64,000 nt of DNA from Acidobacteria bacterium 13_1_20CM_3_53_8. GTDB taxonomy: Bacteria; Acidobacteriota; Blastocatellia; Pyrinomonadales; Pyrinomonadaceae. How positions within the stretch are numbered: position 1 is the first letter of the stretch; every line of letters begins with the position of its first letter. The notes beneath the pieces are model-generated. The model had not been told where the DNA came from. It made no database searches and was given only the letters and a program-made list of their open reading frames with translations. The DNA is taken from the NCBI GenBank assembly GCA_001920415.1, contig MNJR01000047.1, forward strand, positions 62,001 through 126,000. Direction: 5' to 3'. Shown here piece after piece: positions 16,851 through 25,473 of this stretch. The position numbers were made by a program, and so were the translations under genes.

Positions 16851-17735
16851 ATGCGTGACCTTTTCAACATAGGGCTTCTTCTCTCGACTATCAGGTTGGC
16901 GACGCCGCTGATTCTGGCGGCGCTCGGCGGGCTGTATTCCGAAAGGTCTGGCGTCATCAATATTGCGCTGGAAGGGTTGATGCTGGCCGGTGCTTTCACG
17001 GCTGCGTCCGTCACGCATTATCTTCAAAACCCCTGGGCGGGATTGATTGCAGCAATCTGCGCGGGCGTCCTGATTGCCTCGATTCACGCCATCGCGTGCA
17101 TACGCTTCAAAGCAGATCAAGTGGTGACGGGCACGGCGATTAACATATTGATGATTGGGCTTCCGCCGTTCATCAGCGGCGCGCTATTTCTTTCGACAGG
17201 CTCTACGCCACAAATACCTGTCAATAAGCTTATACCCTGGACGCCTGTTGTCATAGCCTTCCTGCTGGTCTTCGTTACGTGGTATGTACTTTACAAAACG
17301 CCGTTCGGTTTGCGTCTTCGCGCGGTCGGAGAAAACCCTGGGGCTGCGGACGCGGCTGGCATAAGTGTTACGAAAATTCGTTACGCTGGCGTGCTGCTAT
17401 CGGGCGCGCTCGCAGGAATTGGCGGGGCTTATCTTTCAATCGGACAGTCGTCGCTCTTTACGCGCAACATGACTTCGGGGCGCGGCTTTATAGCGCTGGC
17501 CGCGCTCATCTTCGGAAAGTGGCGACCTGTTCAGACTATGCTAGCGTGCTTGCTCTTCGGATTCACTGATGCCATAGCCATTCAACTTCAGGGCGTCCGA
17601 TACGGCGGCGAAGAGATTCCGAACCAGTTCATTCAGATCATTCCGTACCTGCTCACCATCATAGTGCTCGCAGGCTTCATAGGCACTTCAAGAGCGCCGC
17701 GCGCTTTGGGCCAACCTTACGAGAAGGAGAGATGA
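16851..17735 (+). CDS. Nucleoside ABC transporter permease 2 (YufQ-like)
   Basis: 294 residues with 8-9 hydrophobic helices. Family blocks: LGGLYSERSGVINIALEGLM near the N-terminus and LRAVGENPGAADAAGISVTK in the cytoplasmic loop. It is the second half of the channel. Its stop overlaps the start of the phosphorylase gene (ATGA), so import and cleavage of purine nucleosides are translationally linked. No Shine-Dalgarno sequence is visible, since the ATG abuts a repeat. Confidence 0.93.
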   Translation: MRDLFNIGLLLSTIRLATPLILAALGGLYSERSGVINIALEGLMLAGAFTAASVTHYLQNPWAGLIAAICAGVLIASIHAIACIRFKADQVVTGTAINILMIGLPPFISGALFLSTGSTPQIPVNKLIPWTPVVIAFLLVFVTWYVLYKTPFGLRLRAVGENPGAADAAGISVTKIRYAGVLLSGALAGIGGAYLSIGQSSLFTRNMTSGRGFIALAALIFGKWRPVQTMLACLLFGFTDAIAIQLQGVRYGGEEIPNQFIQIIPYLLTIIVLAGFIGTSRAPRALGQPYEKER

Positions 17736-18574
17736 GCGCCGAAACACTTTACGAGCGGGTTGAGCACGCTGCGCGAACCGTTCGAGCGCGGCGCGACGAA
17801 GACATTAGCGTGGCGCTCGTTCTTGGAAGCGGCCTGGGAGCTTTCGCAGACGATCTTGAAGATGCGCTCGCCGTTCCCTATTCAGAAATCCCTGGGTTCG
17901 CTCGTCCTACGGTTGAAGGTCACGCAGGGCGTCTAGTCATAGGACGAGTTGACGGCCTGACTTTGGCTGTGATGCAGGGTCGCTTCCATTATTACGAGGG
18001 CTACAGCTTTGACGAAGTGACGTTCCCGGTCAGGATGCTTGGGCTTCTGGGCATTCAGTCTCTCATCCTGACGAACGCTGCGGGCGGCATCAACATAGAG
18101 TTCGATCAGGGCGCGCTCATGGTCATCAGCGATCACTTGAATCTAATGGGCATCAACCCTTTGCGCGGCGCGCATGACGAACGTTTCGGCGCGCGCTTCC
18201 CGGACATGACGGAAGTGTATGACCGCGAGTTTCAGGAGATAGCCATAGAAGAAGCCAACCAGATGGACGTGGCGATTCGGCGTGGTATTTACGCAGCCCT
18301 GACAGGCCCAAGCTACGAAACGCCAGCAGAGATTCGCATGCTGCGCACGCTAGGCGCTGACGCCGTAGGCATGAGCACAGTGCCCGAAGCAATCGTTGCA
18401 CGCCAGATGGGCATGAAAATCCTTGGCATCTCCTGCATCACGAACCTCGCGGCGGGTCTGGTGGATCATCCAATCAATCACGAAGAGGTAATGGAAGCAG
18501 GCGCGCGCGTCCGCGACACCTTCAAGCAACTGCTGCGCAGAATTATTCCAAGACTGAAAAGCAGTGATGAGTGA
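17732..18574 (+). CDS. punA: Purine-nucleoside phosphorylase (trimeric, PNP I)
   Basis: 280 residues. Cleaves inosine/guanosine with phosphate. Motifs of the low-molecular-mass trimeric class are visible: VLGSGLGAFAD (phosphate-binding), VMQGRFHYYEGYS, LTNAAGGIN, GPSYETPAEIRM (base-binding Glu) and AVGMSTVPE. An Asn of the active site lies in CITNLAAG. The final residues KSSDE and the TGA fall in the following TGATGAG-word repeat. Confidence 0.95.
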   Translation: MSAETLYERVEHAARTVRARRDEDISVALVLGSGLGAFADDLEDALAVPYSEIPGFARPTVEGHAGRLVIGRVDGLTLAVMQGRFHYYEGYSFDEVTFPVRMLGLLGIQSLILTNAAGGINIEFDQGALMVISDHLNLMGINPLRGAHDERFGARFPDMTEVYDREFQEIAIEEANQMDVAIRRGIYAALTGPSYETPAEIRMLRTLGADAVGMSTVPEAIVARQMGMKILGISCITNLAAGLVDHPINHEEVMEAGARVRDTFKQLLRRIIPRLKSSDE

Positions 18575-18654
18575 TAAGTGATAAGAAAGAAGAAGAACGA
18601 AAAGCTTTTCACTGAAAACTGAAAACTAAAAACTGAAAACTGCTCTTATCACTT
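18561..18654. repeat. Hybrid word-type inverted repeat (TGATGAG plus GAAAACT words)
   Basis: The left arm has GTGATGAGTGATAAGTGATA words. The right side has CTGAAAACTGAAAACTAAAA words, then CTCTTATCACTTAT next to the udk ATG. The centre is AAGAACGAAAAGCTTTTC. Two word families are combined in one element. Confidence 0.8.
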
Positions 18655-19290
18655 ATGATAATTGGCATTTGCGGCGGCACTGGATCAGGCAAGACTACTG
18701 TGGCGAACAGGATTCTGGAATCCGTTAGCGCGCAGGACGTGGCGTTCATACAGCAGGATTCGTACTACCGCAATCTGAAAGACATGCCGCTTGATTACCG
18801 CCATCAGGTTAACTTCGATCACCCGGACGCGCTTGACAACGACCTGCTCGTGAATCACATCAGAAGATTGAAGGCTGGCGAGCCTGTAGAGCTTCCCGTC
18901 TACGACTTCAAGACGCATTCGCGGATGAACGAGACTCTTCCGCTTGACCCAAAGCCGATTGTGATTATCGAAGGCATACTCATCTTCACAGACCCTCGAT
19001 TGCTTGAACAGATTGATATAAAAATTTTCGTAGAGACGCCGGACGACATACGCTTCATACGCAGACTTCGTCGCGACATTGACGAGCGCGGGCGCACCCT
19101 GGAATCTGTCATAGAACAATACTTAGCAACGGTGCGCCCCATGCACATGCAGTTCGTCGAGCCATCGAAGCGCTACGCGGATGTCATTATTCCAGAAGGC
19201 GGGTACAATTTAGTCGGCATTGATCTTATCAGCGGAAAGGTGCGCGAGCGTCTGGCGCAGGCACTTGCGGGCACAGGAGGGAAAGTTTGA
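18655..19290 (+). CDS. udk: Uridine kinase
   Basis: 211 residues. Phosphorylates uridine and cytidine to the monophosphates. Walker A GGTGSGKTT (about 6-14), the conserved QQDSYYR (34-40) and NFDHPDA (substrate-binding), and the Arg-rich lid RRLRRDIDERGR are all present. The stop codon overlaps the TTG start of cytidine deaminase. Start ATG directly after a repeat arm. Confidence 0.96.
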   Translation: MIIGICGGTGSGKTTVANRILESVSAQDVAFIQQDSYYRNLKDMPLDYRHQVNFDHPDALDNDLLVNHIRRLKAGEPVELPVYDFKTHSRMNETLPLDPKPIVIIEGILIFTDPRLLEQIDIKIFVETPDDIRFIRRLRRDIDERGRTLESVIEQYLATVRPMHMQFVEPSKRYADVIIPEGGYNLVGIDLISGKVRERLAQALAGTGGKV

Positions 19291-19706
19291 GCGAACTTGA
19301 CGAGGGGAAATTAATTGAGGCCGCGCGGCGCGTGCGAGAATTGTCCGTTGCGCCATTCTCGAATTTCAAAGTCGGCGCGGCGGTCGAAACCGAAGACGGG
19401 AAAATCTACACGGGCTGCAACATTGAAAGCGCAAGCTACGGGCTGACGGTCTGCGCCGAGCGCGTAGCAATCTGGAAAGCTTTATCCGAAGGCGAGCGAC
19501 GATTCAAAGGGCTTGCCGTCGTCACAGGCACAGAGCAGCTAACGCCACCGTGCGGCACATGCCGACAGATCATCTGGGAATTTTGTCGAGACACGACAGT
19601 TGTGCTTGCGAATCTCAATGGCGATTCGCAAACAGTGAGAATGAGCGAACTGCTACCGCGCGCATTCGACGCTAGATTTCTTAAAGAGGCCACGAGAGAG
19701 AAATGA
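19287..19706 (+). CDS. cdd: Cytidine deaminase
   Basis: 139 residues, TTG start at 19287 overlapping the udk stop. Deaminates cytidine/deoxycytidine to uridine forms. Zinc site intact: CNIESASYGLTVCAERVAI (with the catalytic Glu of CAE) and PCGTCRQ giving the two further Cys ligands. Length matches the small tetrameric class. Overlaps the next gene by 4 bases. Confidence 0.96.
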   Translation: MSELDEGKLIEAARRVRELSVAPFSNFKVGAAVETEDGKIYTGCNIESASYGLTVCAERVAIWKALSEGERRFKGLAVVTGTEQLTPPCGTCRQIIWEFCRDTTVVLANLNGDSQTVRMSELLPRAFDARFLKEATREK

Positions 19707-21130
19707 GCCTGCAATCAACTACCGCACTGCTGCTTATCTTTTTGCTTTGCTTCCCCTTTCTGGCTCTGGCACAAGGCCGCCGCTCGCGCGTTGACATAAT
19801 CGTGCGCGGCGGAACAGTCGTCACTATGGATGCCGAGCGCCATGTCATAAGAAACGGCGCGGTCGCCATACGCGCGGGGCGCATCGTAGCGGTCGGCGAG
19901 CAGGCGGAAATTGATAGAAAGTATATTGCGCCTGATGTGATTGATGCGACCGGCAAGGTTGTGATTCCCGGTCTAATCAACGGCCACACGCACATACCTA
20001 TGACTCTGTTTCGTGGTCTCGCGGATGACATGGATTTGAACGAGTGGCTTACGAAATACATTTTTCCGGCTGAGGCAAGAAACGTCACGGAAGATTTCGT
20101 GCGCGCGGGCACACAACTTGGGCTGGCCGAGATGATTCGCGGCGGCACAACCACCTACTGCGACATGTACTACTTCGAGGATGCAGTCGCTGACGAGACA
20201 GAGCGCGCTGGCGTTCGCGGCATTTTAGGCGAAACCATCATTGATTTTCCAGTAGCTGATAACAAGACGAACGCTGAGGCTATGGCCTACACGGAGAGAT
20301 ATGTAAAGAAGTGGAAAGGGAATCGCTTGATAACTCCCGCAATCGCCCCGCACGCTCCTTACACAGTTTCAGAAGAGCATTTGAGGGCGATTCGAGCTTT
20401 CTCAAATCGCACGGGCGCGCCCATTGTCATTCACGTGGCCGAGACTAAAAAGGAGGTGGCCGACATCACGCGCGATCACGGGGCGTCGCCCGTCACCTAT
20501 CTGGATCGCATAGGTTTTCTGAACGACCGAGTGATTGCCGCGCACATGGTCTATCCCACGGAAGATGAACTTGCCATTCTGAAGCGGCTGAACGTAGGCA
20601 TCGTTCACAACCCGCAGTCGAATATGAAACTTGCTTCAGGGGTTGCGCCAGTGCCTCAGATGCTGGCCGGGGACATGAGCCTTGGGCTTGGGACGGACGG
20701 CGCTGCGTCTAACAACGACCTGAATATGTGGGAGGAGATGGACACGGCGGCCAAGCTTCATAAAGTATTCACGGGCGACCCGCGCGTTGTTTCCGCCGAG
20801 CAGGCTTTCGAGATGGCTACTATACGCGGCGCTCGTGCGCTTCATATGGAGCATGAAATAGGTTCTATTGAGCGTGGAAAGCGTGCAGACATTGTAATCG
20901 TTGACCAGGATTCACTGAATCAAACCCCTTTTTACAATATCTATTCCGACTTGGTTTATTCTACCAAGGCAGCCGACGTGCGCACTGTAATCATCGAAGG
21001 ACGTGTGGTTATGCGCGACCGAAGGTTGCAAACTCTCGACGAAAACGCTATAAAGCAACGCGCACGCATCTTTCGCGAGCGCATCTTGCGGAGTTTAGCC
21101 CCTCAAGGCTCGCAGCCAAGCGGAAACTAA
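19703..21130 (+). CDS. Exported amidohydrolase, S-adenosylhomocysteine/methylthioadenosine deaminase-like
   Basis: 475 residues. The catalytic part is the MtaD/SAH-deaminase type of the amidohydrolase superfamily: VIPGLINGHTHIPMTLFRGL (metal-binding HxH), APHAPYTVSEE, VIHVAETKKEV, AHMVYPTEDE and GTDGAASNND (metal Asp). Unlike the usual cytoplasmic enzymes, the N-terminus MSLQSTTALLLIFLLCFPFLALAQ is a signal peptide (about 1-24), so it should act in the periplasm. As the fourth overlapping gene of the salvage block, it may deaminate adenosine-like nucleosides before uptake; substrate is inferred. Confidence 0.85.
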   Translation: MSLQSTTALLLIFLLCFPFLALAQGRRSRVDIIVRGGTVVTMDAERHVIRNGAVAIRAGRIVAVGEQAEIDRKYIAPDVIDATGKVVIPGLINGHTHIPMTLFRGLADDMDLNEWLTKYIFPAEARNVTEDFVRAGTQLGLAEMIRGGTTTYCDMYYFEDAVADETERAGVRGILGETIIDFPVADNKTNAEAMAYTERYVKKWKGNRLITPAIAPHAPYTVSEEHLRAIRAFSNRTGAPIVIHVAETKKEVADITRDHGASPVTYLDRIGFLNDRVIAAHMVYPTEDELAILKRLNVGIVHNPQSNMKLASGVAPVPQMLAGDMSLGLGTDGAASNNDLNMWEEMDTAAKLHKVFTGDPRVVSAEQAFEMATIRGARALHMEHEIGSIERGKRADIVIVDQDSLNQTPFYNIYSDLVYSTKAADVRTVIIEGRVVMRDRRLQTLDENAIKQRARIFRERILRSLAPQGSQPSGN

Positions 21131-21252
21131 TTCACAGAGGCTTGTTTTAAGTCATAGGGTTAAAGCCTTAACCGAGCGCGTACAATTTTAATGCGCGCAG
21201 GTTGGGGAAAGCCTTAAGGCTCGCCCGGCCTCTTTTGTATGGAGTATTTGTA

Positions 21253-22440
21253 GTGAATTGTAATCCCCAACGCAATACAATCTGGCTATCCCTCGTCGCA
21301 CTGATTCTGTTCTCATCTGTAGCCGCGAAAGCTCAGACTCAACCAGCGCAACCCGCTCAACCAACTCAACCCGACCCGGAGGTTGTGCAGAAGAGGCTGG
21401 ATCGTGCGCGCGCGCTTTCCGCGTCTCACAATCTACCGGCTGCGGCTCTTGAGCTTGATTCAATCATCAGCGCAACGAACGACGACACAGTGCGGGAAAT
21501 AGCCCGTCTGATGCTGATGGGGATTTACCTTGAGGAGGCCGATTACACACGCGCAGATGCGCTGCTGGTCGCAACATACAAGGCGCGCACATCGAACAAT
21601 GAATCTTCGCAGCGTGCTTACTTCGCACTGGCTGGACAGACTGTGAACGGCGCTCGCGCGCATCTTGAGCGCTACCGTTCGTTCGGCATCAACATCGCCG
21701 ACAGGGATTTGCCGCAGGAAGCTCTAAATGATCTTGATCGAATACGGTTGCTGCTCGAACGGGTTGCGGAGCAGGCCAAAGAGATAAGCGACGCGAACAC
21801 GCGCAGCACTGACGCAGCAGCCTTGCTCGAAGATGTTATAAGCGTGCGTTCGACTCTAGCGCGTGACGAGGCTGACCGCCAGCACTGGCAGCGAGAGTTC
21901 GCAGACGCTCGACAGCGCCTTGCTACATCAGAAGCGCGCATCAATCCTGCATTAGTTGCTACGAATCATCCTGTGAACACGCAGCCTCAAGCTATAGCGA
22001 CAAGCACAGCGCAGCCCGCTTCAAACAGCACTCAACAAACAGCAACGCCTGCGCCTGCTGCATCGCCTGAGCGCACGACCTCTGCTGCCGCCGCGCCGAT
22101 AACAACAACTACTGCGCGCGAGGCGCACAGGCCACAAACGCAGCCTCAACAGGCTGCCCCTTTGCCAAGCCCGCAAAGTAGCGGCGGGAGCGCTGCTCAG
22201 GCGCCTAAGACTTTGAACATAGGGTCTCTTGCAGAGAGGGCTAACGTCACGGGAATGGTGGTCGTCTACATTGAAGTTGATGAGAGGGGCGCTGTTGTAA
22301 ATGTTCTGAAAGTAACAGGACCTCAGATGCTACGTCAGGCTGCGATTGACGCCGCGCGGCGCTGGCGCTTCCAGCCCGCTATGGTGGACGGCCAGCCCGC
22401 ACGCATGTCCGGTTATCTCTCCTTTAATTTCACACTCTAA
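21253..22440 (+). CDS. Exported protein with helical repeat region and C-terminal TonB-like domain
   Basis: 395 residues from GTG 21253, chosen because GGAG (21241-21244) precedes it and it gives a signal peptide (TIWLSLVALILFSSVAAKAQ). Residues about 30-200 are helical with a TPR-like look (PAAALELDSIISATNDDTVREIARLMLMG). A Gln/Pro/Thr/Ala-rich linker covers about 225-325. The last 70 residues are a TonB C-terminal domain (GMVVVYIEVDERGAVVNVLK...AARRWRFQP). Such energy-transducer-like endings are common in Acidobacteriota proteins. Partner receptor not visible. Confidence 0.8.
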   Translation: MNCNPQRNTIWLSLVALILFSSVAAKAQTQPAQPAQPTQPDPEVVQKRLDRARALSASHNLPAAALELDSIISATNDDTVREIARLMLMGIYLEEADYTRADALLVATYKARTSNNESSQRAYFALAGQTVNGARAHLERYRSFGINIADRDLPQEALNDLDRIRLLLERVAEQAKEISDANTRSTDAAALLEDVISVRSTLARDEADRQHWQREFADARQRLATSEARINPALVATNHPVNTQPQAIATSTAQPASNSTQQTATPAPAASPERTTSAAAAPITTTTAREAHRPQTQPQQAAPLPSPQSSGGSAAQAPKTLNIGSLAERANVTGMVVVYIEVDERGAVVNVLKVTGPQMLRQAAIDAARRWRFQPAMVDGQPARMSGYLSFNFTL

Positions 22441-22443
22441 TAA

Positions 22444-22551
22444 ATAAGGCAAAAGTAAAAAGGTAAAGGGCAAAAGTCAGGCGGAAACCATTCTTTAATT
22501 AAAATGCTTTTGTCCGCACCTTTGCCTTTTACCTTTTTACTTTTGCCTTTC
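22444..22551. repeat. Word-type inverted repeat, GTAAAAG family, copy 2
   Basis: AAGGCAAAAGTAAAAAGGTA and further words (22446-22477) mirror CTTTGCCTTTTACCTTTTTA and the following CTTTTGCCTT (22519-22549). The centre AGGCGGAAACCATTCTTTAA...AAAATGCTTTTGTCC is closely like that of the copy at 37.1 kb. It separates the TonB-like gene from the suf promoter. Confidence 0.85.
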
Positions 22552-22558
22552 GCTAATC

Positions 22559-22613
22559 TTGACTTAAAAGTAAGGTATGATATAATCCCTTCAAATCCTG
22601 AAACTTAAGGATT
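22559..22613 (+). promoter_or_regulatory. Promoter and candidate operator of the Rrf2-suf cluster
   Basis: TTGACT (22559-22564), a 16-base spacer and a perfect TATAAT (22581-22586) form a sigma-70 type promoter. Just downstream, AATCCT (22594-22599) and AGGATT (22608-22613) form an inverted repeat with an 8-base spacer over the expected transcription start. An Rrf2 regulator bound there would block its own transcription. The binding assignment is inference. Confidence 0.65.
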
Positions 22614-22618
22614 ATTTG

Positions 22619-23098
22619 ATGAAGGTTTCGGCGCAGGAAGAATACGGGCTTCGATGCCTGGTGCAACTGGCTGGCTTGAAGGATGGCGAGTCGTTGACGC
22701 TCGCGCAGATGGCTGGGCGCGAGGGCATTTCCGTTGCGAACGCGGGAAAACTTTTGTGGATTTTGAGCAAGGCTGGGCTTGTGCAATCGCTCAGAGGAAC
22801 AAAGGGTGGTTATTACCTTGCGCGCCCGGCTTCGGAGATTTACCTGAGCGAGATTATTCGCGTGATGGACGAAGAGGAGATAAGTGGTCACTGCAAGAGC
22901 TACACGGGCGTGCTTGACGAGTGCGTGCATACGAGCGACTGCGGAATTCGTCCCGTCATTATGAGCATACATGAGATTGTGCAGGAGTCGCTCTCGAAAA
23001 TTACACTGGCGCAGCTTGTTGGGTCAGAGAAGAACGTTGACGCCACGCTGCATCAGATTCAAAGCTTTCAGTCGCGACGCGACGCTGAAGCACATTAG
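22619..23098 (+). CDS. Rrf2-family iron-sulfur regulator of the suf operon
   Basis: 159 residues from the ATG at 22619. N-terminal winged helix (SAQEEYGLRCLVQLA...LTLAQMAGREGISVANAGKLLWILSKAGLVQSLRGTKGGYYLARP). A cysteine cluster C-x(10)-C-x(5)-C at HCKSYTGVLDECVHTSDC in the C-terminal part fits Fe-S cluster ligation as in IscR/SufR-like proteins. It is the first gene before sufB with its own promoter, so it probably senses cluster supply and represses the operon. Confidence 0.9.
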   Translation: MKVSAQEEYGLRCLVQLAGLKDGESLTLAQMAGREGISVANAGKLLWILSKAGLVQSLRGTKGGYYLARPASEIYLSEIIRVMDEEEISGHCKSYTGVLDECVHTSDCGIRPVIMSIHEIVQESLSKITLAQLVGSEKNVDATLHQIQSFQSRRDAEAH

Positions 23099-23131
23099 CC
23101 CGAAAATTTTTACTTAGACCGAATCAATAAG

Positions 23132-24568
23132 ATGAGCAACATAGAGCTACTTACAAACAGGGAATACAAATACGGGTTCGTGACAGACATTGAATCCGAA
23201 ACGATTCCAAAGGGACTGACGGAAGATACGATCCGACTCATCTCTGCAAAGAAGCAGGAGCCTGAGTGGATGCTTGAGTTTCGTCTGAAAGCCTATCGCC
23301 AGTGGCTGACGATGAAGGAGCCGCGCCATTGGCCCAATATTAAATATCCCGAAGTTAATTATCAGGACGTTATCTACTACAGCGCGCCGAAGCAAAAGGT
23401 AAACAAGGCGAGCCTTGACGAAGTTGATCCTGAGCTTCTGCGTACGTTCGAGAAGCTAGGCATACCTCTTCAAGAACAGAAGCAGTTGGCGGGCGTAGCC
23501 ATTGACGCTGTCTTCGATTCCGTTTCGGTTGCAACTACTTATAAAGAGAAACTGAAGAAGCACGGTGTAATCTTCTGTTCATACACCGACGCGATTAGGG
23601 ATTACCCTGAGCTTGTCAAAAAGTATCTAGGCTCCGTAGTCCCGGTCGGCGACAACTACTTCGCCGCCTTGAACAGCGCTGTCTTCTCTGACGGCTCATT
23701 CGTCTTCGTACCGAAGGGGGTACGCTGTCCAATGGAGCTTTCAACCTACTTCCGAATAAACAATCAGGAGTCTGGACAGTTCGAGCGCACCCTCATCATC
23801 GCCGAAGAGGGTGCGTCTGTGTCGTACAACGAAGGCTGTACCGCGCCCAAGTTCGACAAAAACCAACTGCACGCCGCAGTGGTCGAGTTGGTTGCTCTTG
23901 ATGATGCCGAGATTAAATATTCGACTGTGCAGAACTGGTATGCGGGCGATGAAGAGGGCAAGGGCGGCATCTACAATTTTGTTACGAAGCGCGGCAAGTG
24001 CGCCGGAAGAAATTCAAAGATTTCGTGGACTCAGGTCGAGACGGGTTCTGCGATCACTTGGAAATATCCTTCCTGCATCTTGCAGGGCGAGAACTCGATT
24101 GGCGAGTTCTATTCCGTCGCGCTCACCAACCATTCGCAGCAGGCCGACACGGGCACGAAGATGATTCATCTGGGCAAGAACACGCGCTCTACTATCATCT
24201 CGAAAGGCATCTCGGCAGGAAAGTCTAATAACAGCTATCGCGGGCTTGTGAAAGTGATGCCGAAGGCAGAGGGCGCGCGCAACTACACGCAGTGCGATTC
24301 AATGTTGATAGGCTCGCGCTGCGGCGCTAACACCTTCCCGTACATAGAAGTGATGAACAACACGGCGCGCGTAGAGCACGAGGCTTCCACCTCGAAGATA
24401 AGCGAGGAGCAGTTGTTCTACTTGCAGCAGCGCGGCATTTCACAGGAGGACGCAGTAAGCCTGATCATCAACGGCTTCTGCAAAGCGGTCTTTCGGGAAC
24501 TGCCTATGGAATTTGCCGTTGAAGCCCAGCGCTTGCTCGGATTAAAACTTGAAGGAAGCGTAGGGTAA
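23132..24568 (+). CDS. sufB: Fe-S cluster assembly scaffold SufB
   Basis: 478 residues, full family length. Forms the SufBC2D scaffold on which clusters are built. Conserved blocks such as [40 protein letters not shown] and the C-terminal [21 protein letters not shown]...[17 protein letters not shown] are present, including the late Cys of GFCK. Order Rrf2-sufB-sufC-sufD-sufS-sufU. An inverted repeat lies between sufB and sufC. Confidence 0.97.
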   Translation: MSNIELLTNREYKYGFVTDIESETIPKGLTEDTIRLISAKKQEPEWMLEFRLKAYRQWLTMKEPRHWPNIKYPEVNYQDVIYYSAPKQKVNKASLDEVDPELLRTFEKLGIPLQEQKQLAGVAIDAVFDSVSVATTYKEKLKKHGVIFCSYTDAIRDYPELVKKYLGSVVPVGDNYFAALNSAVFSDGSFVFVPKGVRCPMELSTYFRINNQESGQFERTLIIAEEGASVSYNEGCTAPKFDKNQLHAAVVELVALDDAEIKYSTVQNWYAGDEEGKGGIYNFVTKRGKCAGRNSKISWTQVETGSAITWKYPSCILQGENSIGEFYSVALTNHSQQADTGTKMIHLGKNTRSTIISKGISAGKSNNSYRGLVKVMPKAEGARNYTQCDSMLIGSRCGANTFPYIEVMNNTARVEHEASTSKISEEQLFYLQQRGISQEDAVSLIINGFCKAVFRELPMEFAVEAQRLLGLKLEGSVG

Positions 24569-24569
24569 A

Positions 24570-24645
24570 GCAGTGATGAGTGATGAGTGATAAGTGATGA
24601 GAAAGAGCGGAAAGTTTTTCTCTCATCACTTATCACTCATCACTA
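24570..24645. repeat. Word-type inverted repeat, TGATGAG family
   Basis: GTGATGAGTGATGAGTGATA and following words are mirrored by CTCATCACTTATCACTCATC about a centre GAGCGGAAAGTTTTTCTCTC. Unlike most copies here, a GAGGAG ribosome site (24652-24657) follows before the sufC start. Confidence 0.85.
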
Positions 24646-24669
24646 AATTTTTGAGGAGCAAAAATTTCA

Positions 24670-25473
24670 GTGTTAGAGATTCGCGATTTGCACGCTAGTA
24701 TTGAGGGGAAAGAGATATTGAAGGGAATTAGCCTCTCGATTAATAAAGGCGAAGTGCACGCCATAATGGGGCCGAACGGGTCTGGGAAATCAACGCTGGC
24801 GAAAGTGCTGGCGGGGCATCCGCAGTACGTGGTGACTAAGGGCGAGGTGCTTTACGAGGGGCGCAATCTGCTTGAGATGCCGCCGGACGAGCGCGCGCGC
24901 GAGGGAATTTTTTTAGCTTTTCAATATCCGGTTGAAGTGCCGGGCGTGTCTAACTCGCAGTTCCTGCGCCTTGCCTACAATGAGAAACAGAAACATCTGA
25001 ATGAAGAGGAGCTTGATCCGCTTGAGTTCAAAGATTTATTGAAAGAGCGCGCACGGATTGTTGAGATGGACGAGAGCTTCATGAATCGCTCTGTGAACGA
25101 AGGCTTTTCGGGCGGAGAGAAAAAACGTAACGAGATTTTGCAGATGGCCGTGCTTGAGCCGAAACTGGCCGTTTTGGATGAAACAGATTCCGGCCTGGAC
25201 ATTGACGCGCTGCGCATAGTAGCTGGCGGCGTCAACAAACTTCGCACACCTGAGAATGCAATCGTTCTGGTCACGCACTATCAGCGTCTTCTGAATTACA
25301 TAGTGCCGGATTACGTTCACGTTCTGGCGGGCGGGCGCATTGTGCGCGAGGGCGGAAAAGAACTTGCGCTTGAACTGGAAGAGAAGGGTTACGACTGGAT
25401 TAAGAACATGGGCACGGAGAGGAGCGGGGCAGTTAAAGAAAAAAGCTTTATGGAAGAATTACAAGAGTTATGA
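24670..25473 (+). CDS. sufC: SufC ATPase of the SUF complex
   Basis: 267 residues from GTG 24670, with GAGGAG upstream. An ABC-type ATPase that drives SufBCD: Walker [10 protein letters not shown] (about 35-43), the SufC signature [14 protein letters not shown], Walker [15 protein letters not shown]. Overlaps the sufD start (ATGATG). Confidence 0.97.
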   Translation: MLEIRDLHASIEGKEILKGISLSINKGEVHAIMGPNGSGKSTLAKVLAGHPQYVVTKGEVLYEGRNLLEMPPDERAREGIFLAFQYPVEVPGVSNSQFLRLAYNEKQKHLNEEELDPLEFKDLLKERARIVEMDESFMNRSVNEGFSGGEKKRNEILQMAVLEPKLAVLDETDSGLDIDALRIVAGGVNKLRTPENAIVLVTHYQRLLNYIVPDYVHVLAGGRIVREGGKELALELEEKGYDWIKNMGTERSGAVKEKSFMEELQEL

